Made by a program: the position numbers and the translations under genes
DNA from: Olsenella uli
GTDB taxonomy: Bacteria; Actinomycetota; Coriobacteriia; Coriobacteriales; Atopobiaceae
Direction: 5' to 3'
Assembly: GCF_901212675.1 (NCBI RefSeq)
Contig: NZ_CAAKOQ010000026.1
Coordinates: forward strand, 1 to 10,854
DNA length: 10,854 bases
Shown: piece by piece, positions 1-6,154 of the stretch
How the letters are laid out: each line of letters begins with the position of its first letter
Position numbering within the stretch: position 1 is the first letter of the stretch
Notes under the pieces: model-generated
Database searches by the model: none
What the model was told of the DNA's origin: nothing
What the model saw: the letters and a program-made list of their open reading frames with translations, nothing else

Positions 1-240
1 GCTTCTCATAGCGGGAGCCATCGGAGGCAATATCGTAGTCTTTTTTATTAGGCCGCCCACCGTCACCCGGCCTGTAGCGTCTCCCACGTTTTCGGCGTGC
101 CCGCGCCCCGCGTCGCGCCCTCGCGGCGGCTCCACGCCCTCCGCTCCCGCGGTCACGGCGCTGCCGCCACGTGCCCCTCCGCACGCGTGCGCGTCAGCGC
201 CGCGGCGGCGGGCGGGCCACCAGGGTCAGGCCCGAGGCCC
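1..240. other. Unresolved left edge downstream of the endolysin
   Basis: No complete gene is visible here. On the minus strand an open frame runs from a GTG at 184 off the left edge; its last residues in the window read like real protein (ending DYDIASDGSRYEK), but its first 30 residues are Arg/Gly-rich and look like noncoding GC-rich DNA. On the plus strand the frame beginning at base 2 reads as a hydrophobic stretch (LLIAGAIGGNIVVFF) at the very edge, which could be the end of a membrane protein entering from the left. Both frames use GC-ending codons to a similar degree, so I cannot choose. Bases 90-240 are extremely GC-rich and carry nothing I recognise. Confidence 0.3.
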
Positions 241-969
241 CTACGAGAGCAGCTGGTTCACCCGCCGCTGCACCTCGGCGTACCGGCTCCCGAGGGCCTT
301 TCTGCGGGCCTCGCCGACCCCGTAGCGCCCCGCGATCACCGCCCGCGCGAGCTCGTCCATGCTCGGCTGCGTGCCGCCCGAGACCCCGCCGTGAAGGATC
401 TCGTTCACCCGCGCCTGCACCTCGGCGTAGCGCGAGCCGAGCGCGCCCCTCCGCGCGTTCCCGCTCCCGAACTCCCCGGCGATGACGCGCCGCGCCAGCT
501 CGTCGGCCGTGCCGCTCGGCCCGCCCGTCTGCGCGGCCGCGTAGCGCAGGTAGCAGCTCCACGGGTAGCTGTTGTACTTGCGCGTCCGCGTCTCCAGCCC
601 CGTCTGGTCACCCGGGGCGCCGCCGTTCGCCGTGCCCTTCTCGTTGATTGACGCCTCGCTCACCATGCCCGCCGCCGTGCACACCGCGACGTGCCTGCCG
701 TCGTTCAGCAGGATGTCGCCCACGCGCGGCGAGCCGTCCACCTTGCACACGACCCAGCCCCTCGCCACGAGGTTCGCCCGGAGGTTTCCCGTGTACATCG
801 CCGAGCCCACGTCAAACCCGGCCTCCTTAAGGCAGTGGATGACGAGCGAGCTGCAGTCCGCCTCGCCGCCCACCCGCATGTCCTGCCGGTTCGCCTGGCA
901 GTACCCCAGGTTCGCCTCATCGCACCACCACCGCATGCGCTCCACCAGCTTGCTTACGCTCCCCGCCAT
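241..969 (-). CDS. Phage endolysin, Amidase_5-type with two CPL-7 repeats
   Basis: This is a peptidoglycan hydrolase that cleaves host wall peptide or amide bonds at the end of a phage lytic cycle. Residues 1-145 match the Amidase_5 (phage peptidoglycan hydrolase, NlpC/P60-like) pattern: a catalytic Cys in ADCSS (C39), a His in GRHVAV (H93), then the family's GDQTGLE and SYPW blocks near 120-137. The C-terminus holds two copies of a CW_7/CPL-7 wall-binding repeat (about 153-193 and 202-242), each with DELAR.VIAG and SRYAEVQ.RVN. CPL-7 repeats bind muropeptide and need no choline. At 242 aa it looks full length. The ATG at 969 follows a GGGAG box by 4 bases. It lies just after the holin, the usual lysis-cassette order, and seems intact although the rest of the phage is degraded. 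Confidence 0.9.
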   Translation of the reverse strand: MAGSVSKLVERMRWWCDEANLGYCQANRQDMRVGGEADCSSLVIHCLKEAGFDVGSAMYTGNLRANLVARGWVVCKVDGSPRVGDILLNDGRHVAVCTAAGMVSEASINEKGTANGGAPGDQTGLETRTRKYNSYPWSCYLRYAAAQTGGPSGTADELARRVIAGEFGSGNARRGALGSRYAEVQARVNEILHGGVSGGTQPSMDELARAVIAGRYGVGEARRKALGSRYAEVQRRVNQLLS

Positions 970-1000
970 GGAGCTCCCTTCACGAGTCCCTACACAAGAA

Positions 1001-1033
1001 CGGGGCCGGGGGAGTCCTCGTCCCCCGGCCCCG
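1001..1033 (-). terminator. GC-rich hairpin between holin and endolysin
   Basis: A perfect 13-bp stem (1001-1013 with 1021-1033) closes a 7-base loop. On the minus strand it is followed by a short T-containing stretch (GTTCTTGTG), so it is a weak intrinsic terminator or attenuator. It lies inside the lysis cassette, between the holin stop and the endolysin start. Confidence 0.6.
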
Positions 1034-1042
1034 CGACCGCCG

Positions 1043-1342
1043 TTACTCCCTCTCCGCGTGCGCGCCCGGCGGCGCGCCGTAGCCCATCGCCTGCTCCGAG
1101 TCGCCCGCCCCCGGCGTCGTGGGGTCCACCACCACGCTGAGCGACGCCAGCACGCTCGCCGCCGTGAGTCCGATCAGGTACGGGTTGGCGACGAACTCCA
1201 GCAGCACGTCGCCCACGCCTCCCCACGTCGTCATGCCCTCGTAGCCCAGGCCCAGGTACGCGAGCATGGGGGTCGCCGCCGCGCCCGCGATGTCCAGCCA
1301 GAATGCCGGGGACTTCATGCGAACCCTCCAGTTGATGCTCAT
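1043..1342 (-). CDS. Phage holin, phi LC3 family
   Basis: This is a small membrane protein expected to form the lesion that lets the endolysin reach the wall. It is 99 aa, near the usual length of the family. The start INWRVRMKSPAFW matches the phi-LC3 holin opening (INWKVR.KNP.FW). Two hydrophobic segments lie at about residues 13-33 and 55-74, followed by the family's C-terminal block DPTTPGAGDSEQAMGYG. I chose the ATG at 1342 because a GGAGGGAG box sits 7 bases upstream; a TTG at 1348 is also in frame. The gene begins directly after the stop of the upstream ORF (1361), so the two are probably co-transcribed, and the endolysin follows beyond a hairpin. Confidence 0.85.
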   Translation of the reverse strand: MSINWRVRMKSPAFWLDIAGAAATPMLAYLGLGYEGMTTWGGVGDVLLEFVANPYLIGLTAASVLASLSVVVDPTTPGAGDSEQAMGYGAPPGAHAERE

Positions 1343-1360
1343 GGGCAATCTCCCTCCAAG

Positions 1361-1702
1361 TCACCTCTCTTCCGAATCGGACGAGGGAGGCGCCCCGGGC
1401 AGCCCCGCCACCCGCTCGCTCACCTCGTCCAGGTAGCCGTTCGAGCCCGCCATGCGCAGGTAGAGCACCCGGTCGTCGAACCACCGCCGCTTGTCCTCCT
1501 CGGCCATCCACCCCGCGTCGCGCGCCGTGGCCCACCGCAGCAGGAGGTCGCCGCGCATGAGCACCTTGCACGCCCGCTGCGTGTCCGCGAGCGACCGCGC
1601 CACGCGCCACAGGCAGGCGACGACGGCGCCGAGCAGGCCCAGCACCGCCCATTCGGCCACCGCCCCCGCCACGGGCGGCAGGAGCCATCCCAAGGGCGCC
1701 AC
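1361..1702 (-). CDS. Small membrane protein upstream of the holin, unknown function
   Basis: I do not recognise this family. The open frame continues upstream to 2011, but the residues before about 1702 are Ala/Gly/Arg-rich and look like noncoding frame. The convincing part begins at a GTG (1702) and gives about 113 aa. One long hydrophobic segment (about residues 5-35, ending in GAVVACLWRVARSL) is followed by a charged domain with natural composition (EEDKRRWFDDRVLYLRMAGSNGYLDEVSERVAGL). Its stop lies 18 bases before the holin start, and it shares direction with the lysis genes, so an accessory lysis or holin-like role is possible. A different frame immediately upstream (1700-1890) also looks protein-like, so this may be the 3' half of a frame-shifted gene. 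Confidence 0.5.
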   Translation of the reverse strand: MAPLGWLLPPVAGAVAEWAVLGLLGAVVACLWRVARSLADTQRACKVLMRGDLLLRWATARDAGWMAEEDKRRWFDDRVLYLRMAGSNGYLDEVSERVAGLPGAPPSSDSEER

Positions 1703-1890
1703 CTCCGAATCCTCGAAAGCCGTTCCCGCCAACGCTCGCGCCTCTCGGCCCGCATCCACGCGATCTCCTCCCGCGTGAGCTTCCGGCCGAAGAGCCGCTC
1801 TCGCTCCCGCGCGTCCAGCACCGGCCGCGCCGGCAGCCCAAGCCGGAGGCGCCGGGGCCCCGCGCGAAGCTTCACGTGCCGGCGGCGCAT
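1700..1890 (-). other. Possible 5' part of a frame-shifted small phage gene
   Basis: From an ATG at 1890, about 63 residues in a second minus frame look like genuine charged helical protein (for example LDARERERLFGRKLTREE then WMRAERRERWRERLSRIRRW). After about 1700 this frame turns into Trp/Cys/Arg-rich shadow sequence while the frame of the membrane ORF (1361-1702) becomes protein-like. The two could be halves of one gene joined by a frameshift, or separate overlapping genes. No slippery heptamer is apparent at the switch, so I favour decay. The possible RBS (AAGGA) lies rather far upstream. Confidence 0.3.
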
Positions 1891-2066
1891 CAGCAGACCC
1901 GAGTCGTTCCTTTACCGCCGCTCCCACGTCCGAAATCCCATGCGGGCCTCCCGTCGCCTCCGACCCTCGAAACGCCCCTCCAGGTGGGCCCCGCTGTCTC
2001 CCCATAGGCACCGCCCTTCCGCATGCCTACAGAATCCACGTGGGTCACAAGCTGTCGTTTCGCGCG

Positions 2067-2258
2067 TCAGACGAAGTGAATGAGGAAGAGGGCGAGAAGG
2101 TCGAGGAATATGCCGAAGAAGAGGACGAGAAGATCCAAGCCGAGCATGCCGAGAAGCACACGGGCGAGAAGGCCGCCGGCAACGGCCACCCGTGGGGCCA
2201 CCGCCCGCCGCAGCCGTGTCGCGGGTCCGTCTTCGGCAGCGTGCTCGGCCGGCCCCAC
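2067..2258 (-). CDS. Candidate hydrophobic small protein (strand uncertain)
   Basis: From a GTG at 2258 this frame gives 63 aa. The last 40 residues are almost continuously hydrophobic (GMLGLDLLVLFFGIFLDLLA and so on), enough for one or two membrane spans. It shares direction with the flanking prophage genes and lies between the terminase-portal chimera and the lysis genes, so a lysis or membrane role is conceivable. There is no good RBS. The plus strand of the same bases encodes a very acidic frame (2040-2327; EEEGEKVEEYAEEEDEKIQ) in the same codon register. Leu/Phe codons on one strand are Glu/Lys codons on the other, so only one reading, or neither, need be real. I recognise no family. Confidence 0.25.
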   Translation of the reverse strand: MGPAEHAAEDGPATRLRRAVAPRVAVAGGLLARVLLGMLGLDLLVLFFGIFLDLLALFLIHFV

Positions 2259-2300
2259 GCCCCGGCCGTGCCGGCCGGTGGCGATCGGGCTCGCGACCCG

Positions 2301-2945
2301 TCACCCGTCCCGCCTTGCACCAGCTAGTGCCGCCGGCGCTCTCAGGCGCCTCCAGGCGCCTGCTACGCCCCCGCAGCGGCCTCCCGGGCACCCGGCCCCA
2401 GCCCCGTCGCGTTGCGCCATGACCTCGTCCTCCCCGAACCAGTGCATCCGGTACTCGTGCGCGCCCTTGATCCCAGCGGTCACCTCGTGAATGTCCTGCG
2501 CCTTCTCGGCCTCCGTGTCCTGCACGATCGAGTCGTCCCACACCACGGACACCTCGTCCTCCTCGGGCAGTCCCGCCCCGAACGACCGGCTGCACGCCAT
2601 GACGGCCCGGCACACGTCGACCAGCGCCGGCGCCAGCGCGTTCTCGGTCTTGCCGTACTCGTCCGGGTACTTGCGCTCCAAGAGCCACGCCGCCGCCGTC
2701 CAGTACCGGTTGCGCGCGAGCGCCGCCGCGCGGATTGTGGTCAGCAAGGTCTGCTTGAAGTTCGCCTCCTTTTTTAGTCCCTCGCATAACGCGCGCTGCA
2801 GCTTGCCGCGCGGGTTCCCGATCCACCAATAGAACGTGCTCTCGTGGATACCCAGAGCGCAGATGATGTCGCCGTTGGACAAACCGTCCGCCTTCAGGCG
2901 GATGGCCTGCTCCACCATCTCCTCCGTCGGCTTCGTCTTGGCCAT
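2301..2945 (-). pseudogene. Chimeric remnant: small terminase N-terminus fused to portal C-terminus
   Basis: Residues 1 to about 100 look like a phage small terminase subunit, the DNA-recognition part of the packaging motor. They hold a helix-turn-helix (about 11-42, AIRLKADGLSNGDIICALGI then HESTFYWW) and the typical WLLERKYPDEYGKT. From about residue 101 the sequence reads like the C-terminal end of an SPP1-type portal: NALAPALVDVCRAV, then VSVVWDDSIVQDTEAEKAQD, then AGIKGAHEYRMHWFGEDE. The simplest reading is an in-frame deletion that removed the large terminase and most of the portal, with the join near base 2645. The last 35 residues are low-complexity; another frame there reads GAREAAAGA and stops at 2363, so a second frameshift is likely. 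The ATG at 2945 has GGAGG 8 bases upstream; a GTG at 2954 is possible. It cannot package DNA. Confidence 0.7.
2343..2362 (-). repeat. Short GC-rich inverted repeat after the portal remnant
   Basis: Two 9-base arms, CAGGCGCCT and AGGCGCCTG, are separated by two bases; as a hairpin this is an 8-bp stem with a 4-base loop. It sits immediately after the alternative-frame stop of the portal remnant (2363-2365), as a terminator or intergenic hairpin might. There is no T-tract. Confidence 0.35.
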
Positions 2946-2956
2946 GCGCCCCACCT

Positions 2957-2985
2957 CCAGACAATTCCCGCATCCTGTTGTCTGG
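2957..2985. promoter_or_regulatory. Operator-like dyad upstream of the terminase remnant
   Basis: Perfect 8-bp inverted arms CCAGACAA and TTGTCTGG are separated by 13 bases, giving centre-to-centre spacing of 21 bases, about two helical turns. It lies in the leader of the minus-strand prophage operon, overlapping the expected transcription start downstream of a GATAAT box (2987-2992, minus). That geometry suits a dimeric repressor site, but it could equally be an RNA hairpin just before the RBS. No repressor gene is visible nearby, and no clear -35 box accompanies the GATAAT. Confidence 0.35.
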
Positions 2986-2987
2986 GA

Positions 2988-4019
2988 TTATCTTGGGAGG
3001 TCATAAACAAGCCCCACGAGCGGGCAAACAAGCGACGTAATCGCAGGTAGAATGTGTATAAAATAGTGAAGTGGAAGAACGCCATGAAGTTCGGCATGCG
3101 CAAACTCAGCATCAAGAAGTCCATCAGCGCCCGCACCAAGGGCAGGGCCACGCGAGCCGTCAAGAAGGCCCTCATCCCGGGCTACGGCAGGAAGGGCATG
3201 GGCGCCCTGCATCCCAAGCGCGCCGTCTACAACAAGGTCTACCGCAAGACCACGTTCGGCCTCGGCGACGTGCTCAAGGGGCTGTTCAAGTAGGGCATAA
3301 AGCCGCACCGCGGCGGGCGCGGGGCTCTCGGCGAGGAACCTCTCGACGGGCGTTGCCCCGCCATGAAGCCTCGCCGCCGCCTCGGGGCAGAGCGCTCGGA
3401 AGAGCGCCACGAGGTCGGTGTCTGCCGCGAGCGGCGAGAGCTGCGGCTCCTTCGGGTCGAAGAGCCGCTCGTTGTGCGTCACGCGGTTTCGCACGGTGTT
3501 GATGGCGAGGAACCGGCGCTGCAGGTCGGCGCGGTCGTAGCCCCTGGGCCACGCGTCGTGCAGGATGGGGATCCAAAGGTCGCGCTCGCGGCTCCTGTCG
3601 GTCATGTGCGCCCAGAAGCCGAGCGTGAGCGACGCGATGACCTTGCCCGGGCCTTCGGTGCCCCGAGCGAGGCCGGCGGCCGTATCGATGGCCTTCCGGT
3701 TCACGAGGTTCACGTCGCGCATCTTGCCCGCCCCGCTCTTGCGCAGGATGGGCCGGCGCACGGGCGAGCCCGGGTCGAAGAGCCAGTGCGATGCCCCGTC
3801 CCAGTGCTCGGAGAGCACGCGGTCGTAGGCGTTGCGCAGCGCCACCTCGAGGTGAGCCACGCCGCGCATGAGGACCTGGGCGAGGGAGATGTTCCACTCG
3901 TGGAGCTCGATGGCGTGGCCCGCGTCGCCTCCGCACGTCTCAAGGTAGGGCACGAGGCGCTCCTCGGAAAGCCAGAGCCTCGCCCACTCGCGGGTGCCGG
4001 TCGCGGCCTCTTCTGCCAT
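2988..4019 (-). CDS. Abi-family HEPN protein with aberrant C-terminal extension
   Basis: This resembles the Abi_2/AbiD-AbiF group of abortive-infection proteins, predicted HEPN RNases that shut down an infected cell. The core is residues 1 to about 240: WLSEERLVPYLETCGGD at the start, EVALRNAYDRVL near 58, FWAHMTDRSRERDLWIPILH near 135-154, and the HEPN signature RNRVTH (R177, H182) in NTVRNRVTHNERLFD. The family is usually about 240 aa. Here no stop follows PAPAAVRL (about base 3300), and the frame reads another 103 codons exactly antisense to the 69-aa gene, ending at 2988. That tail looks like shadow sequence, so I infer the native end was lost when two segments were joined. The ATG at 4019 is preferred; an ATG at 4058 is in frame. 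The active site is intact, but function of the extended protein is uncertain. Confidence 0.75.
   Translation of the reverse strand: MAEEAATGTREWARLWLSEERLVPYLETCGGDAGHAIELHEWNISLAQVLMRGVAHLEVALRNAYDRVLSEHWDGASHWLFDPGSPVRRPILRKSGAGKMRDVNLVNRKAIDTAAGLARGTEGPGKVIASLTLGFWAHMTDRSRERDLWIPILHDAWPRGYDRADLQRRFLAINTVRNRVTHNERLFDPKEPQLSPLAADTDLVALFRALCPEAAARLHGGATPVERFLAESPAPAAVRLYALLEQPLEHVAEAERGLAVDLVVDGALGMQGAHALPAVARDEGLLDGSRGPALGAGADGLLDAEFAHAELHGVLPLHYFIHILPAITSLVCPLVGLVYDLPR
3084..3293 (+). CDS. Small basic phage-type protein, unknown function
   Basis: A 69-aa, strongly basic protein beginning MKFGMRK. It carries SIKKSISARTKGRATRAVKK, then IPGYGRKGMG, then a C-terminal AVYNKVYRKTTFGLGDVLKG. From memory this pattern (MKFGMRKPS..KKSISARTTGK, IPGYGKKGMG, YNKVYNKTTFG) belongs to a widespread uncharacterised small-protein family in Gram-positive bacteria and their prophages; I know of no assigned role. 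The ATG at 3084 has GGAAG 6 bases upstream; an in-frame ATG at 3054 has no RBS. AT-rich boxes at 3048-3053 (TAGAAT) and 3057-3062 (TATAAA) could be its -10, without a clear -35. The whole gene is overlapped on the opposite strand by the C-terminal extension of the Abi ORF. Confidence 0.75.
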   Translation: MKFGMRKLSIKKSISARTKGRATRAVKKALIPGYGRKGMGALHPKRAVYNKVYRKTTFGLGDVLKGLFK

Positions 4020-4160
4020 GGGGACCCCAAATTGGTAAAGATATAGCCCCGGTGACATGCTACGCAGCGGTCATCCCGGGGCCATCGATGAACAGTGTAC
4101 CCGCCGCGCGCGCTTCGAACAAGCTGATTCGCGGCCCCTTCATCATCCCTTCCCGCGAGC

Positions 4161-4858
4161 GGCACCTACGTGAGCGAGCTCCACAAGACGCTGCGACTCG
4201 TGTTCCGCGAGCTCGTGGAGGCGGCGTCATCAACGAGAACCCCTGCGACCAGACGGAGACCCCGCGGCGCGACACCCAGGAGCGAAGCGCCATGAGGCCG
4301 AGCGCCATACGCCGCTTCGTCTCGGAACTGGACCTCGCGAGCGAGGACGAGTTCGGCTACTTCCTCGCCGTCGTGTGGGGGCTGCGCCGCGGGGAGGTGT
4401 GCGGCCTGTCATGGCGGGACGTGGACGACGAGCTCAAGGTCCTTTCCATCCGGCACAACTTCGACCACTTCGGCAACCTCAAGGAGCCCAAGACCCACGC
4501 GGGCCTGAGGCCCCTGCTGCTCTCCGACACCATCTGCCGCGCCTTCGCGCGGCACCGCGAGGCCCAGCGGGAGAAAACCGCCGGCGTCGCTTCGAAGGAC
4601 GGCAGGCGCACCTTCCGCCAGGGCGAGGACACGCCCATCATCGTCAACCGCCACGGCGAGCGCATGAACCCGAACACCTTCGCGGCCCATTGGCGACGCG
4701 ACCGCGAGGCGCTGGAGGCCGCCGGCTTCTGCCTGCACGAGCTCAGGCACAGTTACCTCCAGGCGCAAACCCGGGAACGGTTTATACCTGATTCATGCCT
4801 ACCCGACCAGCGGAAAATCCTCCGAGTCGTAAACGACACCTCTGACCTGCAAGTGTAG
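4161..4858 (+). pseudogene. Degraded phage tyrosine integrase
   Basis: This is a remnant of a site-specific recombinase of the lambda-integrase family. One frame (about 4161-4208) reads GTYVSELHKTLRLVFRELVE, typical of the end of the core-binding domain. A second frame then continues as GGVINENPCDQ and carries the catalytic domain: the first catalytic Arg in WGLRRGEVCGLSWRDVD (near 4380), the Lys region in LKEPKTHAGLRPLLL, and HELRHSYL (bases 4736-4759) with the His and second Arg. Downstream, the expected second His/Trp and nucleophilic Tyr block is absent; the frame ends in unrelated sequence at 4858. The N-terminal arm-binding domain is also missing (stops at about 4089 and 4122). A frameshift, a lost Tyr and a missing N-terminus make it inactive. 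It marks the element as immobile on its own. Confidence 0.8.
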
Positions 4859-4965
4859 TGAGAGTAATTCAATGAAGGCCCTCAGTCTGCCTTAGCCCCC
4901 GGCTAATGAAGTACTTCTGAAAGCTCCTTAACATCTCGTGAGGACATGGGGCCTCGGCCCGCCTT

Positions 4966-4999
4966 GCAGACCTTGATCGCATGATGGGACCTGGTCTGC
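4966..4999. promoter_or_regulatory. Inverted repeat upstream of the Ltp-type lipoprotein gene
   Basis: Perfect 7-bp arms GCAGACC and GGTCTGC flank a 20-base spacer, 24 bases before the lipoprotein start codon. It may be an operator or an RNA hairpin in the leader. No convincing -10/-35 pair is visible in 4859-5022, and the rest of that 164-base gap holds nothing else I recognise apart from a 10-base palindrome, GAAGTACTTC, at 4908-4917. Confidence 0.25.
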
Positions 5000-5022
5000 C
5001 CCTTACAAGATGGGAGCACATC

Positions 5023-5556
5023 ATGAACGTATCTACCACGCATACGGCCGCCAGGGCCCGCATGATGGCGTGCGCCGCCACGGCCATGGTCGCGGCGTGC
5101 CTTGGCCTCGTGGCCTGTGGCTCCGGGACCTCGTCGTCGCAGGCCGCCTCGTCTGCCGCCGCCTCGAGCGAAGCTGTCGCCACGAGCCCGGCTGCCTCCG
5201 ATACCATTGCGACAAGTCCGGCCGCCGAGTCGCCTGCGGCGGCCGACGTTCCCGCCGAGTACGCCTCCGCGCTCAACAAGGCAAAGAGCTACAGCGACAT
5301 GATGCACATGTCCAAGCAGGGCATCTACGACCAGCTCACGAGCGAGTACGGCGAGAAGTTCTCGCCCGAGGCCGCGCAGTATGCGGTCGACAACCTCCAG
5401 GCAGACTACAATGCCAACGCGCTCGCCGCGGCCAAGAACTACCAGAAGACGATGTCGATGTCGCCCGAGGCCATTCGCGACCAGCTCACGAGCGAGTACG
5501 GTGACAAGTTCACGCAGGACGAGGCTGACTATGCCGTTGCGCACCTCAACGACTAG
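5023..5556 (+). CDS. Ltp-type surface lipoprotein (possible superinfection exclusion)
   Basis: A 177-aa exported lipoprotein. A basic N-terminus and hydrophobic stretch lead to the lipobox LVAC (C32). A flexible Ser/Ala/Thr-rich linker (33-75) follows, then two Ltp-type repeats (about 79-126 and 130-176). Each repeat has the order ALNKAKSY or ALAAAKNY, then M.MS, then DQLTSEYG, then KF, then YAV..L. The repeats share an identical DNA run of over 20 bases, so the duplication is recent or constrained. The family (Lipoprotein_Ltp) includes the lipoprotein of Streptococcus thermophilus phage TP-J34, which blocks DNA injection by incoming phage; host-encoded members also exist. Placement beside an integrase remnant supports a lysogeny origin. 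The ATG at 5023 has GGGAG 8 bases upstream; an earlier ATG at 4981 would spoil the signal peptide. Confidence 0.85.
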   Translation: MNVSTTHTAARARMMACAATAMVAACLGLVACGSGTSSSQAASSAAASSEAVATSPAASDTIATSPAAESPAAADVPAEYASALNKAKSYSDMMHMSKQGIYDQLTSEYGEKFSPEAAQYAVDNLQADYNANALAAAKNYQKTMSMSPEAIRDQLTSEYGDKFTQDEADYAVAHLND

Positions 5557-5673
5557 CTTGCGACCGAACGGGTGCCTGTCGGCAGGGCGACGGGACTTAC
5601 CGGGCAAGGCCTCGAATGGCGCGTCTATCCTTGTGTATTGGCGGGCCACACGACTTGGAGAGGAGGGATCCGC

Positions 5674-6093
5674 TTGTCCGAGCCGCTGACGGAGGAACTC
5701 CTGGGCGACCTTCTCGAGGCGCCTAGCCTCGACAGGTTCATGAGCGAGCACGACCTGGGCACGCGTACCCTCTCCGACTACCTCAACCAGATGCTTGCCG
5801 AGAAGGGGCTCGAGCGGGCGGCCGTGGTGCGCATGGCCAACCTCAACGAGACGTTTGGCTACCAGATCTTCAAGGGCACGCGCCGCCCGAGCCGCAACAA
5901 GGTGCTGCAGATCGCCTTCGCCATGGCGCTTACGCTGCGTGAGACCAACCGCGCGCTCGAGGCGGCCGGGGTGAGCTCTCTCTACAGCAAGGACCGCCGT
6001 GACGCGATCATCATCTTCTGCATCGACCGCGGTTGCTCGCTGCAGAAGGTCAACGAGGAGCTCTATCGCTTTGGCGAGGAGACCGTCTGCTGA
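5674..6093 (+). CDS. Small HTH (XRE-like) protein paired with a Ser/Thr kinase
   Basis: A 139-aa cytoplasmic protein. Residues about 32-85 form a Cro/XRE-like helix-turn-helix: LSDYLNQMLAEKGL, then VVRMANLNETFGYQIFKGTR, then SRNKVLQIAFAMALTLRETN. The C-terminal part (RDAIIIFCIDRGCSLQKVNE) is the helical tail typical of this HTH group in Gram-positive bacteria, often found beside PknB-like kinases (from memory). It probably works with the kinase at 6672 as target, partner or regulator. I chose the TTG at 5674 because an excellent AGGAGGG lies 7 bases upstream; the frame stays open to an ATG at 5572, but the first 34 residues of that longer form look untranslated. A strong terminator follows its stop, so it is not simply co-transcribed with the kinase. 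Confidence 0.8.
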   Translation: MSEPLTEELLGDLLEAPSLDRFMSEHDLGTRTLSDYLNQMLAEKGLERAAVVRMANLNETFGYQIFKGTRRPSRNKVLQIAFAMALTLRETNRALEAAGVSSLYSKDRRDAIIIFCIDRGCSLQKVNEELYRFGEETVC

Positions 6094-6120
6094 GGCTCTG
6101 CTTATAGTTACGTGCTCTTA

Positions 6121-6154
6121 AGCGGGGGCCTGGCGAAAGCCAAGCCCCCGCTTT
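6121..6154 (+). terminator. Intrinsic terminator after the HTH gene
   Basis: A 9-bp stem (AGCGGGGGC with GCCCCCGCT), one mismatch, then a further 4 bp closing a GAAA tetraloop, followed by TTT. It starts 27 bases after the HTH stop. The flank TTA before the stem gives only a weak reverse terminator. Confidence 0.85.

Noticed and set aside
1690..1710. Programmed ribosomal frameshift in the gene upstream of the holin
   Set aside because: No slippery heptamer or downstream stem is apparent at the frame switch; gene decay is simpler.
572..2083. Plus-strand 503-codon open frame
   Set aside because: It is antisense to the endolysin and holin, both recognised by family motifs; the translation is Pro/Arg-rich shadow sequence typical of GC-rich DNA.
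1912..2973. Minus-strand 353-codon open frame
   Set aside because: It overlaps the terminase-portal frame out of register and is Gly/Arg-rich with no domain.
3371..4046. Plus-strand open frame antisense to the Abi gene
   Set aside because: The minus strand carries the Abi/HEPN motifs; the plus frame is Arg/Val-rich and unrecognised.
4736..4858. tRNA-type attachment site next to the integrase
   Set aside because: No tRNA end or matching direct repeat was found at the other end of the prophage remnant; the left boundary may lie outside the window.
4903..5751. Minus-strand 282-codon open frame
   Set aside because: It is antisense to the Ltp-type lipoprotein and the HTH start; the plus-strand products have clear motifs and ribosome binding sites.
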